Source of the DNA: Clonostachys chloroleuca
Lineage: Eukaryota; Ascomycota; Sordariomycetes; Hypocreales; Bionectriaceae
Assembly (NCBI GenBank): GCA_037952775.1
Contig: JBANAY010000003.1
Coordinates: forward strand, 10,788,001 to 10,852,000
DNA length: 64,000 nt
Direction of reading: 5' to 3'
The notes under the pieces were generated by a model. It did no database searches. It worked only from the letters and a program-made list of their open reading frames with translations, and was not told the DNA's origin. This document shows, piece after piece, positions 37,381 through 49,516 of this stretch. A program made the position numbers and the translations under genes. How positions within the stretch are numbered: the first letter of the stretch is position 1; each line of letters starts with the position of its first letter.

Positions 37381-38170
37381 ACAGTACCTTCCCTCGGATC
37401 AAAGAAAAGAAACAAAAGAAAAAGAGTTCGTGCTCGAAGCGCTTTTGGAGGACAAATCCGTTACATATCGCGGGGAGTTTCCAAGCGTGCATGCCGTGGA
37501 CTCGATTGGGGTCTTCACATGGGAGCATTTGTTGTATAATGAGGGGCACTCATGTCGAGCCAGAGGTCCTGCCTGCGGGCGAATTGATGAGGTGCTGAAT
37601 TGGCATTTCCTGGCGTTGGGTTGCACAGAATATCCGATACCAACTGTACTTGTAACTAAAAAGGTCTGGGACAAGAGCTCGAGACCGCTGTTTAGAATGT
37701 ACTATATCAATGAACAAATTTCAAAACTTCGGCGGAGCCACTTGTACCGTGTTTCATGTTGAAATGAAGGCTGAGTGAGTGGCATGCACCCATCCCACCG
37801 AAGCGACATGCCCAGGTCGGGTTCAGGTCAGAATGAAAATTGAGTCAATATCAAGGAGATGGAAATTTGCCAACCTGAAACAATGTAAATTTACCAATCC
37901 TTGAGATGGAAGAATAAAACCAATAATAGATGTACTTCGCTACGATGCCGTATCTATATGTATGTCCTCAGCCCCTTGAGATGCGCTCTGTCCTCCTCCT
38001 CGCGCTTCACTCACCATCTCCCATGTTAGATAAGAGTGCAATAATCGAGAATATCAAATGTCCCAAGCGCCTGAAGTGCCGTTCCTCCTAATGGTATCCT
38101 AAGAGTTTCAACCCCATGCTTCCCGCACAAAATTCCCTTCCAGCAAATTGAAGATCGATCGCTAAGCTCA
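37381..38170. other. convergent 3' region between MRP10 and CDC24
   Basis: The two neighbours converge here. A 174-codon frame (37238-37762) overlaps MRP10 exon 2 in another frame and has no recognisable domain, so I read it as chance. No other feature was seen. Confidence 0.55.
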
Positions 38171-41100
38171 CTAGTTTTCAGCATCACCAACACAGAACAG
38201 TTCGATTTCGCCAACGCCGCCCGCATGCATCTCGCGGAATTCTCCGAATGCGAGCTGTATGTCGTCGTCACTCGAAATCGTGATAAAATCACCGTCCTCA
38301 TCACGGTATTTTAGCTTCAGGATGCCTTGGCCAATGCTACTAGTGGTGAATCGCGCCAGTTTAGCATCAATACGGTCGATGAGAGATTGATAGGCAGTGT
38401 TGTATCCTACGACAAGAGTAACATAATTACCACTGTCACAGTTGACTTTGACCTTCAGCGAAGTCGGGAAAGGCATCTCTCCACCCCCAGGTGGTGCAAA
38501 TGAACCCGTATTCACTGATGGTGACACGGCGCGTGCATTTGCACCGCCTCCCTCGACTCGAAGAGAGCTCCCGCCCTGGGGGTTGGGCGTTGTTGTACGG
38601 GATCCATAAACTGGGTGCCCCGGGTAATGGCCGACACCGCCTCCTAGGCTACCGGAATGCTGATGCATTCGCTCCCGCTGGGCACCAGGACTTTGCGTGT
38701 TCGCTCGAACTGGGAGATCATTTCTGGGAGATCCAGTCTGTGACCGGGGAACGCTGCCATCATGGCCAGAAAGATGGTGAGGAATACCAGGGACAGCAGG
38801 TACATTGCTCTGGCTAGGAGCCCGCTGACGCGTACCGCCCTGGCCATTTATATCGGGCGTACTGTATGACCTAACCCGTTGTTGCTGTGCGGCGCTATTA
38901 TGAGTTGCCATGGCTGGTAGTGAGGGTCCGCGATTACCCCTACCATTGATGCCATGTTGGTTAGGAGACGATCCATCACGAGATGGTGCCCGCGGCATTG
39001 CCGGGGCTGTGTGTCGTTGTGGTTCGTCCCAGACAGCCTGGGGAGTGCCGGGCTTGTAAATCGGCGTCACGTTGCTGGCTGTGCTAGCTCTGGAGGAGGC
39101 TGGTGATTGTGATGGCTCCACTGGAGAGAAGTAACTGTCGCCTCCCCGTGTACCTGGAGAAACAGCGCCTGGCGTATGTGTGCTGAGATTCAGGGGGGCG
39201 GGGGGTTGTCCAGGCATGGGATATCTGGGATTAGATGTCCTCGTCATGCTGGACAAGGACTGTGAGCTTTCGTTGGTGCCTGACCGTCCTCGTAAACTTG
39301 AATTTGAGGATGTGCGGGGAACATTGCCCCCAAATCGTGCTGGTGCTGATGCTGGTGGGAGGTCGTCTTCTTCATCGTCGTCGTCTTCTTTGTTAAGATA
39401 TGGATTTTCAGGGAGGTTATCCTTGTTCCAAATGAAATTGGTGGGATCTACGCCACTTTGTGCTCGACCCTTCTCTATGCGCTGGGTGCCGAGACCGTCG
39501 GCCCATTTCTTCATCAACTCTTCGTTAGGGAACTTGATGGTGAAGTTCTCAATGCCCGGATCTCCCTTCCACCAGATTTGCACACTATGCGAACCTGAAC
39601 CTGAAATCCCCGGTTAGCCTATGTCAACAGTTTTCGCTTTGGTGAACGCACTTGGCTTAGAAAGAGTAATAACGTCATTGACGTTATTCATGAAAATCCT
39701 TCCTTTCAAATGGAGCTTCGCATTCCGGTTTCGAATCTTGGGCCCCGAAGACCTCGTCTTATCCTTCTTATCTTTGCTTTTACTCGGGGCCACTTCTTTG
39801 CAGCAGAGCAGAATGCACTCAAACAGATAGATTTCATACTGGGAAGTAGGTCAGCAATCAAACACAATACTTTAAACTTGGGAAGCATTGAGAAGCAACG
39901 CAGAGTAACCTACATCTTTCTCTTGGTCCGTCTTGCCCGTAATCACAGGGTAGACACCGTGCATCAGGAGCTTTCCAAATTGCTCGACTTTATGATTTTT
40001 CCAATCGTCGACTCTGCTTATCAGCTCTTCGAGGGCTTCGTCTAAAAGATCTCGGTTGACCGCCTCGTTGGCCTTCTTCAGAACCCGTTCGGCCGCTTCG
40101 CAACCATCCATCAGGTCCCTCTTGATATCCTCTTCTTCAGTCTTTTTATTCAGATCCTTTTACTGGCGTTAGCGCGCTGCATTTCAACACCCTAGGGGCC
40201 AACAATACCTTCAATAAAAGCGGATATTTAACCAATCGCTGCATTGGTTTGAGGAGAAATCCATCCAGTGTGTTGAAATCAGCTGCTACAGGATGATTGA
40301 CTTGCTGAATTTTATCGAATACTTGGTTCGCGACCTGAGCTGCTTTTCTTTGGTTGGCGATAAACGGTTGATAAATATCGAAAGCGGCCTCGTACATAAC
40401 GAAAGGGGTGCCCCATTTTTGAAACTCTGTTGCCATTGAGTTCGTTGTCTCAACGCGGATGAGAAAGCGGCGTTGGAAGTCCAAGATGGCGTTGATATTG
40501 AGGAATATAGAGTGAACAATATCACCGGGAATAGCACCCCTCTGTTCCAGGGTTGTCTTTAAGTCGTGAAGGTTCTCCAGATCCTGCACATACTTGCGCT
40601 CTGTGTCCACAAGTTCTTTCACGATGTGGTCGCGATATGTCATCTTCATTGTCGGGTTATCTCTGCTCGGATCTTCAACAAAGTGAGAGTCCAGCTGGAG
40701 CAGGAGACCCCGCTGCTGGGCGAGATCCAGTACATGATTGACCACTTGAGTAACCTAGGTTAGAAAACAGATTAGCCCAGGTCAAGGAGAAATGGCTGCG
40801 AGCAATAGAGCGTCTTTCTTGAGCAGGTGTACAAACCAACCTTTACAAAGCCACTAGTGTCATTTCCCGTTAAATCAGCAATAACAAAGCTGTCTTGGGG
40901 AGACACTTTGAGCTCATCCATACAAGCCTTTACGAACTTGAAGATGGCGATTTTGGATCTCTTTTCCTCATTAGGAACATTCTCCTCCACTACAAGAGGG
41001 ACCTCGGGCTGTAGAGAATTATAGATGGTGAGAAGTGGGTGTCCAGATCGGAGGAGGGCCCATAGTGGATCGACCGGGTCGGTAGGATCAAGCTGCTGCA

Positions 41101-41374
41101 GGTAAGGCTCAAAATCCGGTACCTGGGAAAGGCGGTTCTTTAATGTGACACATATTTGGTACAGCGACCTAGAGGCGTCTGCTTTCTGGTTGATAATGTT
41201 GGCCGTGGGAACCACGGTAGCCATGGTAGAGAGTGAGCTAAGCGAGGCCGACGAGCCACCGTAAGCGGTTGAACCGGACAACTGGCTGGTACGGGACGCA
41301 AAACTCATTCTTTTAATGTGAGACGATGTTTTGATGAGGCCAGAGTCAAATTTGAGTAGTGAGGCCTGAGCCAT
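38171..41374 (-). CDS. CDC24: Cdc24-type guanine-nucleotide exchange factor for Cdc42
   Basis: Exons on the minus strand: 41374..40841, 40754..40209, 40156..39914, 39838..39652, 39600..38171, giving 979 residues; all four introns (86, 52, 75, 51 bases) keep frame. Order of domains: calponin-homology-like Cdc24 N-terminal domain (about 55-178), DH catalytic domain (about 218-400, starting RDHIVKELVDTERKY), PH domain (about 440-545), a long Ser/Pro/Gly-rich linker, and a C-terminal PB1 domain (about 880-979, with YRDEDGDFITISSDDDIQLA as the acidic OPCA motif). It activates Cdc42 at sites of polarised growth, and PB1 pairs with the scaffold Bem1. The last acceptor is ambiguous between two AGs six bases apart. 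Its start faces the F-box gene across about 3.2 kb. Confidence 0.93.
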
Positions 41375-44300
41375 AACCCTTTACTCCATTCGTCGGAATG
41401 CGCAACCTGGGCTATGGAGGTCCGCGTGTTGAGGGGGTTCGTCTCTCCGACAGCAAACCACGATCGCTCTTCTTCGATTCGTGGGCGCAGCGATTCGAGG
41501 GGAGAAACGAAATATACCGATCAGGTCGGACGGGGTGTCGCTACGTCGTTGTCGTGTGCCCTTGGTTTCCCTCCTCTTTCCACGTGCGAGAATCGAATGG
41601 GGGCTGATGCAGCTATCCGTCAGGGCACGGCGACACAACAAGCTGCCGTCGAGAAGTCGAGGATAATCGCTGCAGTCTTCTGTCGGGCTGCGCAGACAGC
41701 AGAGAAGGACAATCGGTTGGTGGTCGTGGTCGGCTCAGCGTGGAGGTCTCCTGAGTCGTTCTAGGTGGCTGGCGCCGTTGTCGTCGTTTGGTCGAAGGGG
41801 AGCCGGTGTGAACGCCGTTGGCTGAGGGGCTTGTACCGTCTGCACAGGTACCGAGGGGTTGAGGAGCGAATAAGGGTGGTCGCAGGCTGGTTGGGCAGGC
41901 CGGCAAGTGCCTCAAACTGATTTATTATGCCAGGGCTGATGTGCGGATTCGACACCCGGTGACGCTGTTGGCTTACCAGGCTGAACTCTGCTGCCGGGTA
42001 CGTCGCTGGATAGTAGAAGCAACAGACAACAATTTCGGTTGTGGTGGCTGGTGAGTGACGGAACACGTGGGTCGGGCGGAACAGAGAGAAAGGGGGAGAG
42101 GGGGGAAATAGGGAGGGGAGTGGCCGTGACCAGAATGGGATGGTGGTGTTTCTCTAATCCTTTAGTGGTTGCAGTAGGGACCCAGCCTGCCAGGTAGGGA
42201 CCTACTTTGGTGGGTCGTAGGGGCCGCTGATTGCCTTACAGTGCTCGCCACTAGACCAAGCCGGCTGCCAGAATACGGGCGGCTGTTTCTTGCAAGCTGT
42301 CGATGTACGGGCGGAATCGAGGCAGACCACCCGAATGGAACAGGAACCACGTCGGGGGCTTGCGTATGTGGGAGGTACCTTGCCTCCAGGCCCTGCGGTA
42401 TTACCCACCCAGAAGGGGTTGGATTTGCTCAGCAAACGCTCCCGTCAGCCCGTTCTTCACTTGGACACCGCCATACTGTGTGGATGGGAGCATGCAGCAC
42501 AAGCAACGGGCCGTGGATCACCTAGCTTGGGTTGTCGTGTCGGTTGGTCCAAATGCCGACACCCCCAGCCAAACCCATCCCATGCATTCGACACCTCTGC
42601 AGGCGGTATGCAGGTCGGAGAAGAGAGGCCCAGGCAACATCTGCGAGAGGCTGCTGGAAACTCCATGCCTCATGCTCACCGAGTTCCAGCATGGCCGTCT
42701 ACGAAGCATGAACAGAGAGGACCCATCCGAAGACACACGATAGGACCAGGGAGGGGGGAGGGGCTGGTTGGGCATGATTAGAGACACCAACAGCTCTCTG
42801 GACCGGGCCAGCTCGTTTCAAATATCCTACCCGGGACGCTAGGTGTGCCTGGTATTCAAACGATATCTCCAGCGCCAAGTCCCTCTCTAGCCCTCATTGC
42901 TCAGCCTTGGCTAGGCGCACGCTACCGCCTTGGGTTGAGATCTACCTGCCTGGCTACCACGTACCGATTGTGTAATACCACAGCTCCAGAGGAAGAGCAC
43001 GAGTGATATCGCCCCTGCTCGGCGCTAGTTCCAGGACAGTCAAGGCTCCCGCTTCAGAGGGACACTGGATGGTCGGCTGGTCCTACAAAAATGCAACGAG
43101 GATGCGCCACCAAGATGATTGCCCGGCTTCCCGTGCTGGCTGCTGAAAGACGATTGACATGCGCATTTCTCTTGGATATATCCAACAGACCTTCTGTGCA
43201 GTGCAGGATCCTCCGCCGCCGAGCCTGCCAGTGATCCGTCAGATCATAGTCGCCACACTTGTGTGTGATTCGTATTACTCTACCCATTTATTTCAGGAGG
43301 CAACATTAGCCAAACTGCTGTCACTGACTGATTCATGCTACTTGCTTCTTCCGGCCATCGCCTGAAAGTTGTCAGGCCATGTGATGCGATCAGCGCCGGG
43401 CGGATCTACATGGACTTTTCGGGAACCCCATGGCAATGGCGTCTTTCCGGTGAATACCAAGTCCTCCTCTCTACTGTTGATGTAAGTGGCTCTCACTCGG
43501 AACCAGGAATGGAGTTGTGAAACATCCTGAGTTTAGCTTCTCATGGAAACACTATAAGTAAAATTCTCCGACGCGGCTTCCAATAGTAAAGAATTACGTA
43601 TTGTGGCTTCTCTTCGTCAGATGTTAGATGAGATGGATCGGTGACTTTCGGGGGCTTACTATCGTAGCGTTCCTATTCCTCTCCCACATTTTTCTGGGCC
43701 CTTTTACGCAGACGCCATGGGATATCCAAGGTAGGGACATATAGGAAGCGTTTTGGTGTCGATCAGCTTGAGCTCAGGCTCGAAATTAGTTATGCGCCTT
43801 AAAGTGGTAGACTTCATTTTAAGTTGTGCTTGTAAGTTGTTACTACCTGTATGTGAACTGATGTGGTCACCGGTTCTCGTTCCTACCTTGTGTTGCGCCG
43901 ATGTTGTTGTCGTAATGCTTAGCAATGCACCTCCGGCTACTCCATGTTGTTGCAAAATGCCATCTTGAAGTATGCCAATGAACTGGAGCTAAAAGTAAAA
44001 TCAATAACAGAATAGGTTTCTTCCTCAGTAGCTAGTATGCATTAGCTCTCAATCTGAATCTAACCTGCCTACTTGATGTTCCGACCCTGTGAGGACTACT
44101 ATCTCACCTGTGATAGGAGCAACCAAAGTGATGGCTACCGGGTAGATGCGTCCACCTGCCATGTAAACAAACGAAGTGGGGCCTTCCTTCTTTGAAGACC
44201 GACAACGGGAGATTTTGGCTTGGGGTGCTCTTTCCCTCGGACTTCAGACGGGCAAGGCGGCACTCCACCCAGCAGGCAGGCAGGCAGGCTGGTGCCTACC

Positions 44301-44619
44301 TACTCTTGCTGACTTCATCATCAAAACTCCACCCAGCCCTGCGCCTCAACTTACGACATTGCCAGAGCGCGAAGCAACGTCAATCCCGACAAGCATCGCC
44401 GCTTGTAATTATTGGCCCGGATATCGCTTCTCCTGAACGTTGTGCTCCATGGGGATATCGAAAAGTCCTGGCCAACACACTCGCGCGCTGTCGATGAGCG
44501 CGTAAGTCGCACCCGACCGCCTCCCAAGCCATTGCCCACCACCGGTTCGCCTATTGCCCCCCCGCGCCTCCAAATCAACAGCCACAATCTTATGCAAATC
44601 AACTACTCGTGGGTCACAT
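41375..44619. promoter_or_regulatory. 3.2-kb divergent intergenic region between CDC24 and the F-box/WD40 gene
   Basis: No gene is supported. The CDC24-proximal part has purine-rich stretches (about 42080-42120) that are pyrimidine-rich on the coding strand. The F-box-proximal side has a CAGG tetranucleotide run at about 44272-44289. Both genes probably have long 5' leaders here. A broken frame on the minus strand at 43704-43970 has no recognisable content. Confidence 0.5.
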
Positions 44620-47600
44620 ATGACCATGTCTAACAAGGACTGGCTCTCACACATGGATACGTTTTCTCCATCACACCAGCCTGACGAGGGCTACTCGGAG
44701 GACCCTCTCGACTCAACCATCCAGAAGGATCTCAGGTTATCGCTCGCATCCTTGAGATCTGCGGCAGAACTGCCAGCCTGGATATCTGCGAATGCAGCGC
44801 ATCTCCCCATATCGCTCAAAAAGGGTAGGTCCTCTTGCGAAAGGCAATCGACGTTATCAGTTTGCTAACTCCACATAGAGCTAACAATGGCGCTCTTGAG
44901 CGAACTACCAACATCAACCATTTCAGAGATTGTCCAAAAGCTGAATCCTAGACTGTACATTGATTTCATACAATACTTGCCAGCCGAAATCTGCCTCAAG
45001 ATTCTGTCTTACCTCGACCCCAATTCTCTCGTCAGTGTTATCCAGACATGTCGTGCTTGGTGCGATATCGGGTTGGACTCGAAGCTATGGGAACGGATAT
45101 ATCACCTTGAAGGCTGGAAAGTTATCAGAAGCGAAATAGAAACTTGGGAAACGAAGATTAATGTTGGGCTCAACGACTCCATCAGCCACTTGCATCGAAT
45201 CCAGAACTCCGAAGGTCACACGAGCAAGATCCGGGCAATTTTGAACGATGATGAGGACACGTTCATGTCCACATCTGATAGCGATAGAGTTGGCGGCAGC
45301 GACGGTGTCATATCTCAAAGCATCTTTGGTTCACCCACTTCGTCGTTTTCAAGCAACAGGCCTAATGCAGGTTTTATGGGCGACGCTGAGTTGGACGTCG
45401 CTGGCACGCGGGGCAAGTCAGTCGATAGAAGTTTTGGGTCGTACTCTGGCTCCCGAGACAGAGCAAAGGAGTTGAATATGACTCCAGAGGTATCGTTGCC
45501 TCCGATTCTCCCGCCCAAGGACCCTCGTGCCCTGAGACGTTCCACGTTGTGGATGTGGGATATGAATCATTCTCGCTACCGCATCAACTGGAAGTATCTG
45601 TATAATATGCGCCGGCGACTCGAGTCAAATTGGGAACTGTGCAAGGCAGTACCCTTTCAGCTTCCTCATCCAAATCACCCTACAGAGGGACACCAGGAAT
45701 GTATATACTCCCTACAGTTTGACTCCAACTACTTGGTGAGCGGGAGTAGGGACCGGACCATGAGGATCTGGAATCTTCAAACGCGGCGCCTTATTCGTGC
45801 GCCATTGGTGGGCCATCGGGGTTCAGTGCTGTGCCTCCAGTTTGATGCAAGCCCAGAAGAAGACCTGCTTGTCTCCGGAAGCAGTGATTCTAACATCATT
45901 ATTTGGAGATTCTCCACCGGGGAAATTCTCCAGCGGCTAACCAGAGCTCACCGTGAATCCGTGCTCAATGTTCGTTTTGATAGCCGTATTTTGGTCACTT
46001 CATCCAAAGACAAGAGCATCAAGATCTTCAACCGTAAACCTCTTAAATACGGTGATACGGGTTACAGGGTCGACGAAGTTGTCAGTCCAGTGGCAACCAA
46101 CATCAAAAGATATGGGTTTGATCCAGACTTGGGTCATGAGCTCCCGGTCATCCCTTCGTTCACTATGATTGGGAGCCTTGAGGGGCACAGTGCCGCTGTA
46201 AATGCCATCCAGGTTCGTGGCGACGTGGTGGTCTCGGTATCAGGCGATCGGCATATCAAAATCTGGAATTGGCCTCAACGAGTATGCACTCAGACTATTT
46301 CTGCCCACGACAAAGGAATAGCCTGTGTTGAGTTTGACGGACGGAGAGTTGTGAGCGGTAGTAGCGATCACGAGGTCTGCATTTTCGATGCTCCAACTGG
46401 AGTTAAAGTTGCGCAACTTCGTGGTCATTCGCAACTTGTCCGAACAGTACAAGCTGGCTTTGGCGACTACCCCTATAGTAAGATTGAGGATGAGCTTGAA
46501 GCCAGGAGGGTAGATGCTGAGTACTTCAAGGCTGTCGAAGCCGGCCTCGTGGAACACAATTCTGCGCAGTCAAGGCGCCGCGAACGTAGGACGAACGCAG
46601 GCAGTTCCCGGCCAACGGACATTGTCGCCTACGGTGCAAAGTTACCCCCAGGTGGGGGTGGAGGAAGAAAGTACGGGCGAATAATTTCCGGTTCTTATGA
46701 TTGCAGCATTATCATTTGGAGACGCGACAAGGAGGGTGTATGGAAGCCCGCTCATCATTTGCGACAAGAAGAGGCGGCGGCGGCGGCCCAGCAGAGAGAA
46801 TCGGTTGTGCCTGAGTCGACTTTGGCTGGCATTGAGTCAATTTTGTTGCATCCCTCGATTCGCCCGCTCTCTCGATCGCCAGTCCCTCCACTGGGCTCAC
46901 AGCATTCAAGCGCCGGCAACACGGCCAACTCACCATTTTCTCGCGCTCACAATGCTCTTGCTCATATATCGCCAGCAGTCTACACGGCTCTCATCGACCA
47001 GGCTGTCCCTGCCGGCCCAGCAATCCTGCACCAAGTTCTCACAACATTGCCCGGAATACTTTCGCATCACAACTACCTGCAAGTTACGATTGAGAAAGAG
47101 CCGTCGCCTTTTGTCCGAGCGCAACTCGTGCAGGTTGTAGTAGATGCGCAGTTGTCTCAGCAACGTGCCAGTGTTGCTTCCCTCACTCAGGAGAATGGTA
47201 CAGAGCTACACCAGCAGACTGGTGGCAGTTCCACGGCAGCGGTGGCCGGTTCATCTGATCCCTCAGCTTCTTCAAGCGCTCTTCCTACACCGCAGATTCC
47301 CCAATTTGATGCATCGATGCCACAGCTAGACCACACCACGGCTACAGGCCCTGGCATACCAACGCAGACGCTACACATGGGCCAAGCTCAGCAAACTGCC
47401 CTGCCACACACGGCCCCAGCCCTACCGCCACACCCCACGGCGGGGCCTCCTCAAGATGCTTTGCCCGCGGAGAATGAGGCTCAACCTGCTGCGGGAGTAC
47501 ACCACCCTCATATTGTGGCCCCAGAAAACGGTGCGGCTCGTGTGTTCAAGCTCCAGTTCGATGCTCGGAAGATTGTCTGCTGTAGTCAAGCACCCGTGAT

Positions 47601-47673
47601 CGTTGGATGGGATTTTTGCAACGGTGATCCTGAATTGGAAGAGGCCAGTCGCTTCTTTGCGACTATTGATTGA
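44620..47673 (+). CDS. fwd-1: F-box/WD40 protein, FWD-1/beta-TrCP-like SCF substrate receptor
   Basis: Deduced join 44620..44824, 44879..47673, giving 999 residues; the 54-base intron (GTAGGT...CATAG) keeps frame. An F-box lies at about 98-148 (YLPAEICLKILSYLDPNSLV). WD40 repeats run from about 338 to 690, with several GSRDRTMRIW-like signatures, interrupted by inserts. A last blade-like segment at about 950-985 (RVFKLQFDARKIVCCSQAP...VGWDF) resembles the C-terminus of beta-TrCP. Between them is a Pro/Gln/Ala-rich insert. Such proteins bind Skp1 through the F-box and phosphodegrons through the propeller. In Neurospora, FWD-1 brings phosphorylated FRQ to the SCF ligase for degradation. Orthology to FWD-1 is inferred from architecture and sequence form; a Cdc4/Pop-type assignment is the main alternative. 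Confidence 0.82.
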
Positions 47674-48129
47674 GCAGTAGGCAGAAGGAGTATTCATTTA
47701 TGCATAGATTATCGGAGCATTTGAAAGCGGAATTGGAGGTACGGAACGAAGCATTGCATCAATAAGGGCGTTACGCTGAGGGGAGGATTCTATTTTAATA
47801 ATTATTGCCGAAAGAGCGTGGTATGCTTCCCTGTCTTCTCCCGGGTTCATCACACTGATAAGTCATGAATATGATTAAGCTTGATGGAAACGATGGAAGG
47901 GGTGTATAAGATTTCATGTATACTGTGTCTTTTGGCGATGAAGCCTAGAGACCCTGTGTTGATGAACGACAGTTCCTTTCATGATACTCCTGGCTAGGAG
48001 GATGCCAAGCAACGATACATTAAACGCAACTAATTCAAACGCCACAATTTGCTAGAACACCCAAAACGACCTGTTTCTGATATGACCTGCTTCAACTCTC
48101 CAATCGTTGTGTGCTGAGGTTTTCGATGA
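47674..48129. other. convergent 3' region
   Basis: Short interval between the stop codons of the F-box/WD40 gene (+) and vps60 (-). It contains AT-rich 3' flanking sequence only; no gene was seen. Confidence 0.6.
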
Positions 48130-48768
48130 CTATCCAGCGGCCTGTTTCACCTTGTCTTCTGTCTGAGGAGGTTCGTCTACAAACTCAGGTACTACCTCAT
48201 CCTGTAAAAAGCTTGGGACTCCCCCACCCATCTCCTGTTCCAGCTCCTGCTCCAAGCCCAATGCTTCGAGCTCGGCATCAAGTTCGCTTTCGCTGACCTC
48301 GTCGGGAATATCGTAGCCGCGGGCCAAGCTGCCTTGTATCTCGTTGCCGACGTCCATCAAGTCGGCCATCTCATCCTGCAGCCTCTCGATCTTGTCAATG
48401 TCGATCTTCCCGTACTGCTTCCTCAGCTCCTTGTTGGTGGTCTTCATGGCGTCGACCTGGGTCATGACGTTCTTGAGGTTATCCTGCATGTTCTGCGCCT
48501 GCTCCAGGTTCCAGACCTGGCTCTCGAGCTGGTCCTTCTGGGCCTCGTACGCGTTGCGCTTCTGCAGGACCTTGCGGGCCTTTTGCTTGATGGCCTGCTT
48601 CCCGGGACCCTCGCGCATCTGCGAGAGCTTCTGCTGGTAGGCGGCCAGCTCGCCGTTTATGGCCTTGAGCTTGGTGTCGATGGCGGCGATGCGCGTGTCG
48701 TTGTTGGAGATGGCGCTGTTGAGGGTGGGTTTGGGCCCTGTGGGCTTGGAGCCGAAGAGGCGATTCAT
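48130..48768 (-). CDS. VPS60: ESCRT-III-related protein Vps60 (CHMP5)
   Basis: Intronless frame of 212 residues beginning MNRLFGSKPTGPKPTLNSAI, the typical Vps60/CHMP5 opening. A basic helical N-terminal half (about 20-120) forms the Snf7 core helices. An acidic C-terminal half follows, with YDIPDEVSESELDAELEAL, the region that contacts Vta1. Charge is positive at the N-terminus and negative at the C-terminus, as in all ESCRT-III subunits. Vps60 works at endosomes with Vta1 to stimulate the ATPase Vps4 during multivesicular-body formation. Length fits the family (about 220). It is the last housekeeping gene before the left copy of the repeat that brackets the accessory cluster. Confidence 0.93.
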   Translation of the reverse strand: MNRLFGSKPTGPKPTLNSAISNNDTRIAAIDTKLKAINGELAAYQQKLSQMREGPGKQAIKQKARKVLQKRNAYEAQKDQLESQVWNLEQAQNMQDNLKNVMTQVDAMKTTNKELRKQYGKIDIDKIERLQDEMADLMDVGNEIQGSLARGYDIPDEVSESELDAELEALGLEQELEQEMGGGVPSFLQDEVVPEFVDEPPQTEDKVKQAAG

Positions 48769-48934
48769 ATTTGCGCAGCGTGCCGCTTTGGGGGGGAGAG
48801 GAGCCTGGGGCGGCGTTGATGGGTTGATATGCGCGGGCTCGTAGGGGTTGAAGCTGGGTTATCGCCGGGGTGAGGATGGGTGGTCGTTGAGGTATGACGT
48901 TGAAGGCAGACGAGTCTCATTGCGGGACTGGTAC

Positions 48935-49041
48935 CCAAGTGTCAGGTGGAGGGGCAATTTGCCTCGTGCTTCTCTGCCCTTCAAGAAAAAGCACCTACCC
49001 TAAAGCTATAGAGGCTGTATTGATGAGTCAGCTAGCACTCT
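48935..49041 (+). repeat. cluster-flanking direct repeat, left copy
   Basis: Matches 61220-61325 in the same orientation with about ten mismatches and one single-base gap by hand alignment, roughly 90% identity; several differences are C/T or G/A transitions. The longest shared perfect blocks include GGTGGAGGGGCAATTTGCCT and the sequence around AAGAAAAAG. It lies between the vps60 start and the 3' end of the monooxygenase gene. Confidence 0.88.
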
Positions 49042-49078
49042 CACCAACTACATTTATCTTCCCAAGGCTGGGTCTATA

Positions 49079-49345
49079 GCAAATAGCTGTCCAATGCAAC
49101 AGCTAATTCAGCCGTTCATCGCGACGGGTAGTTCAGACCCGCAGCAAATGGCTGCCATGAGCCACATCCAATCTAGCTGTTTATTACGATTGCTAGGCCC
49201 GGCTCGCAGCAATTAGCTGTTCAATGCGATAGCTGACCTAGCTGTCTGCCGTCAAGACGAGCAGTTGCTGCGGCCTGAACGGCCTGTCTTCCAACGCGAC
49301 GAGTAATTGCTACGAAGCTGACCTAGCTGTCTGCGTCAAGATGGT
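49079..49345. repeat. transposon-like subterminal repeat array
   Basis: Imperfect direct repeats crowd this stretch. TAGCTGT(C/T)CAATGC occurs at 49084 and 49214, followed each time by an AGCT(A/G) stretch. AGCTGACCTAGCTGTCTGC followed by GTCAAGA occurs at 49231-49257 and 49316-49341, differing by one base. Variants of GCAAATAGCTG / GCAATTAGCTG recur. Dense short repeats of this kind are typical of the ends of DNA transposons such as hAT elements. No transposase frame was found. Confidence 0.6.
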
Positions 49346-49516
49346 CAAAGCAATTTCGCTTACTTGAGGCAGCTTTCGCAGGCATTGACCTGTCATACCA
49401 CTAGAAGGCATTGAGCAACGATGGCTTCACTGAATTCAATTGAAAGCTTCCCTACTTGGCCCGCTAATGTACATATTATCAATCTGTCAGACTCTAGCGA
49501 ATGGCCCATTCAAGTA

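Noticed and set aside
37238..37762. 174-codon frame overlapping MRP10 exon 2
   Set aside because: MRP10 in the other frame has the twin CX9C signature and a matching first exon; this frame has no domain.
43704..43970. Minus-strand frame in the CDC24/F-box intergenic region
   Set aside because: Short, interrupted by a stop in the likely start exon, and without recognisable content.
48334..48819. Leu/Val-rich 161-codon frame opposite vps60
   Set aside because: Antisense of a coiled-coil gene; the minus-strand Vps60 frame is clearly the coding one.
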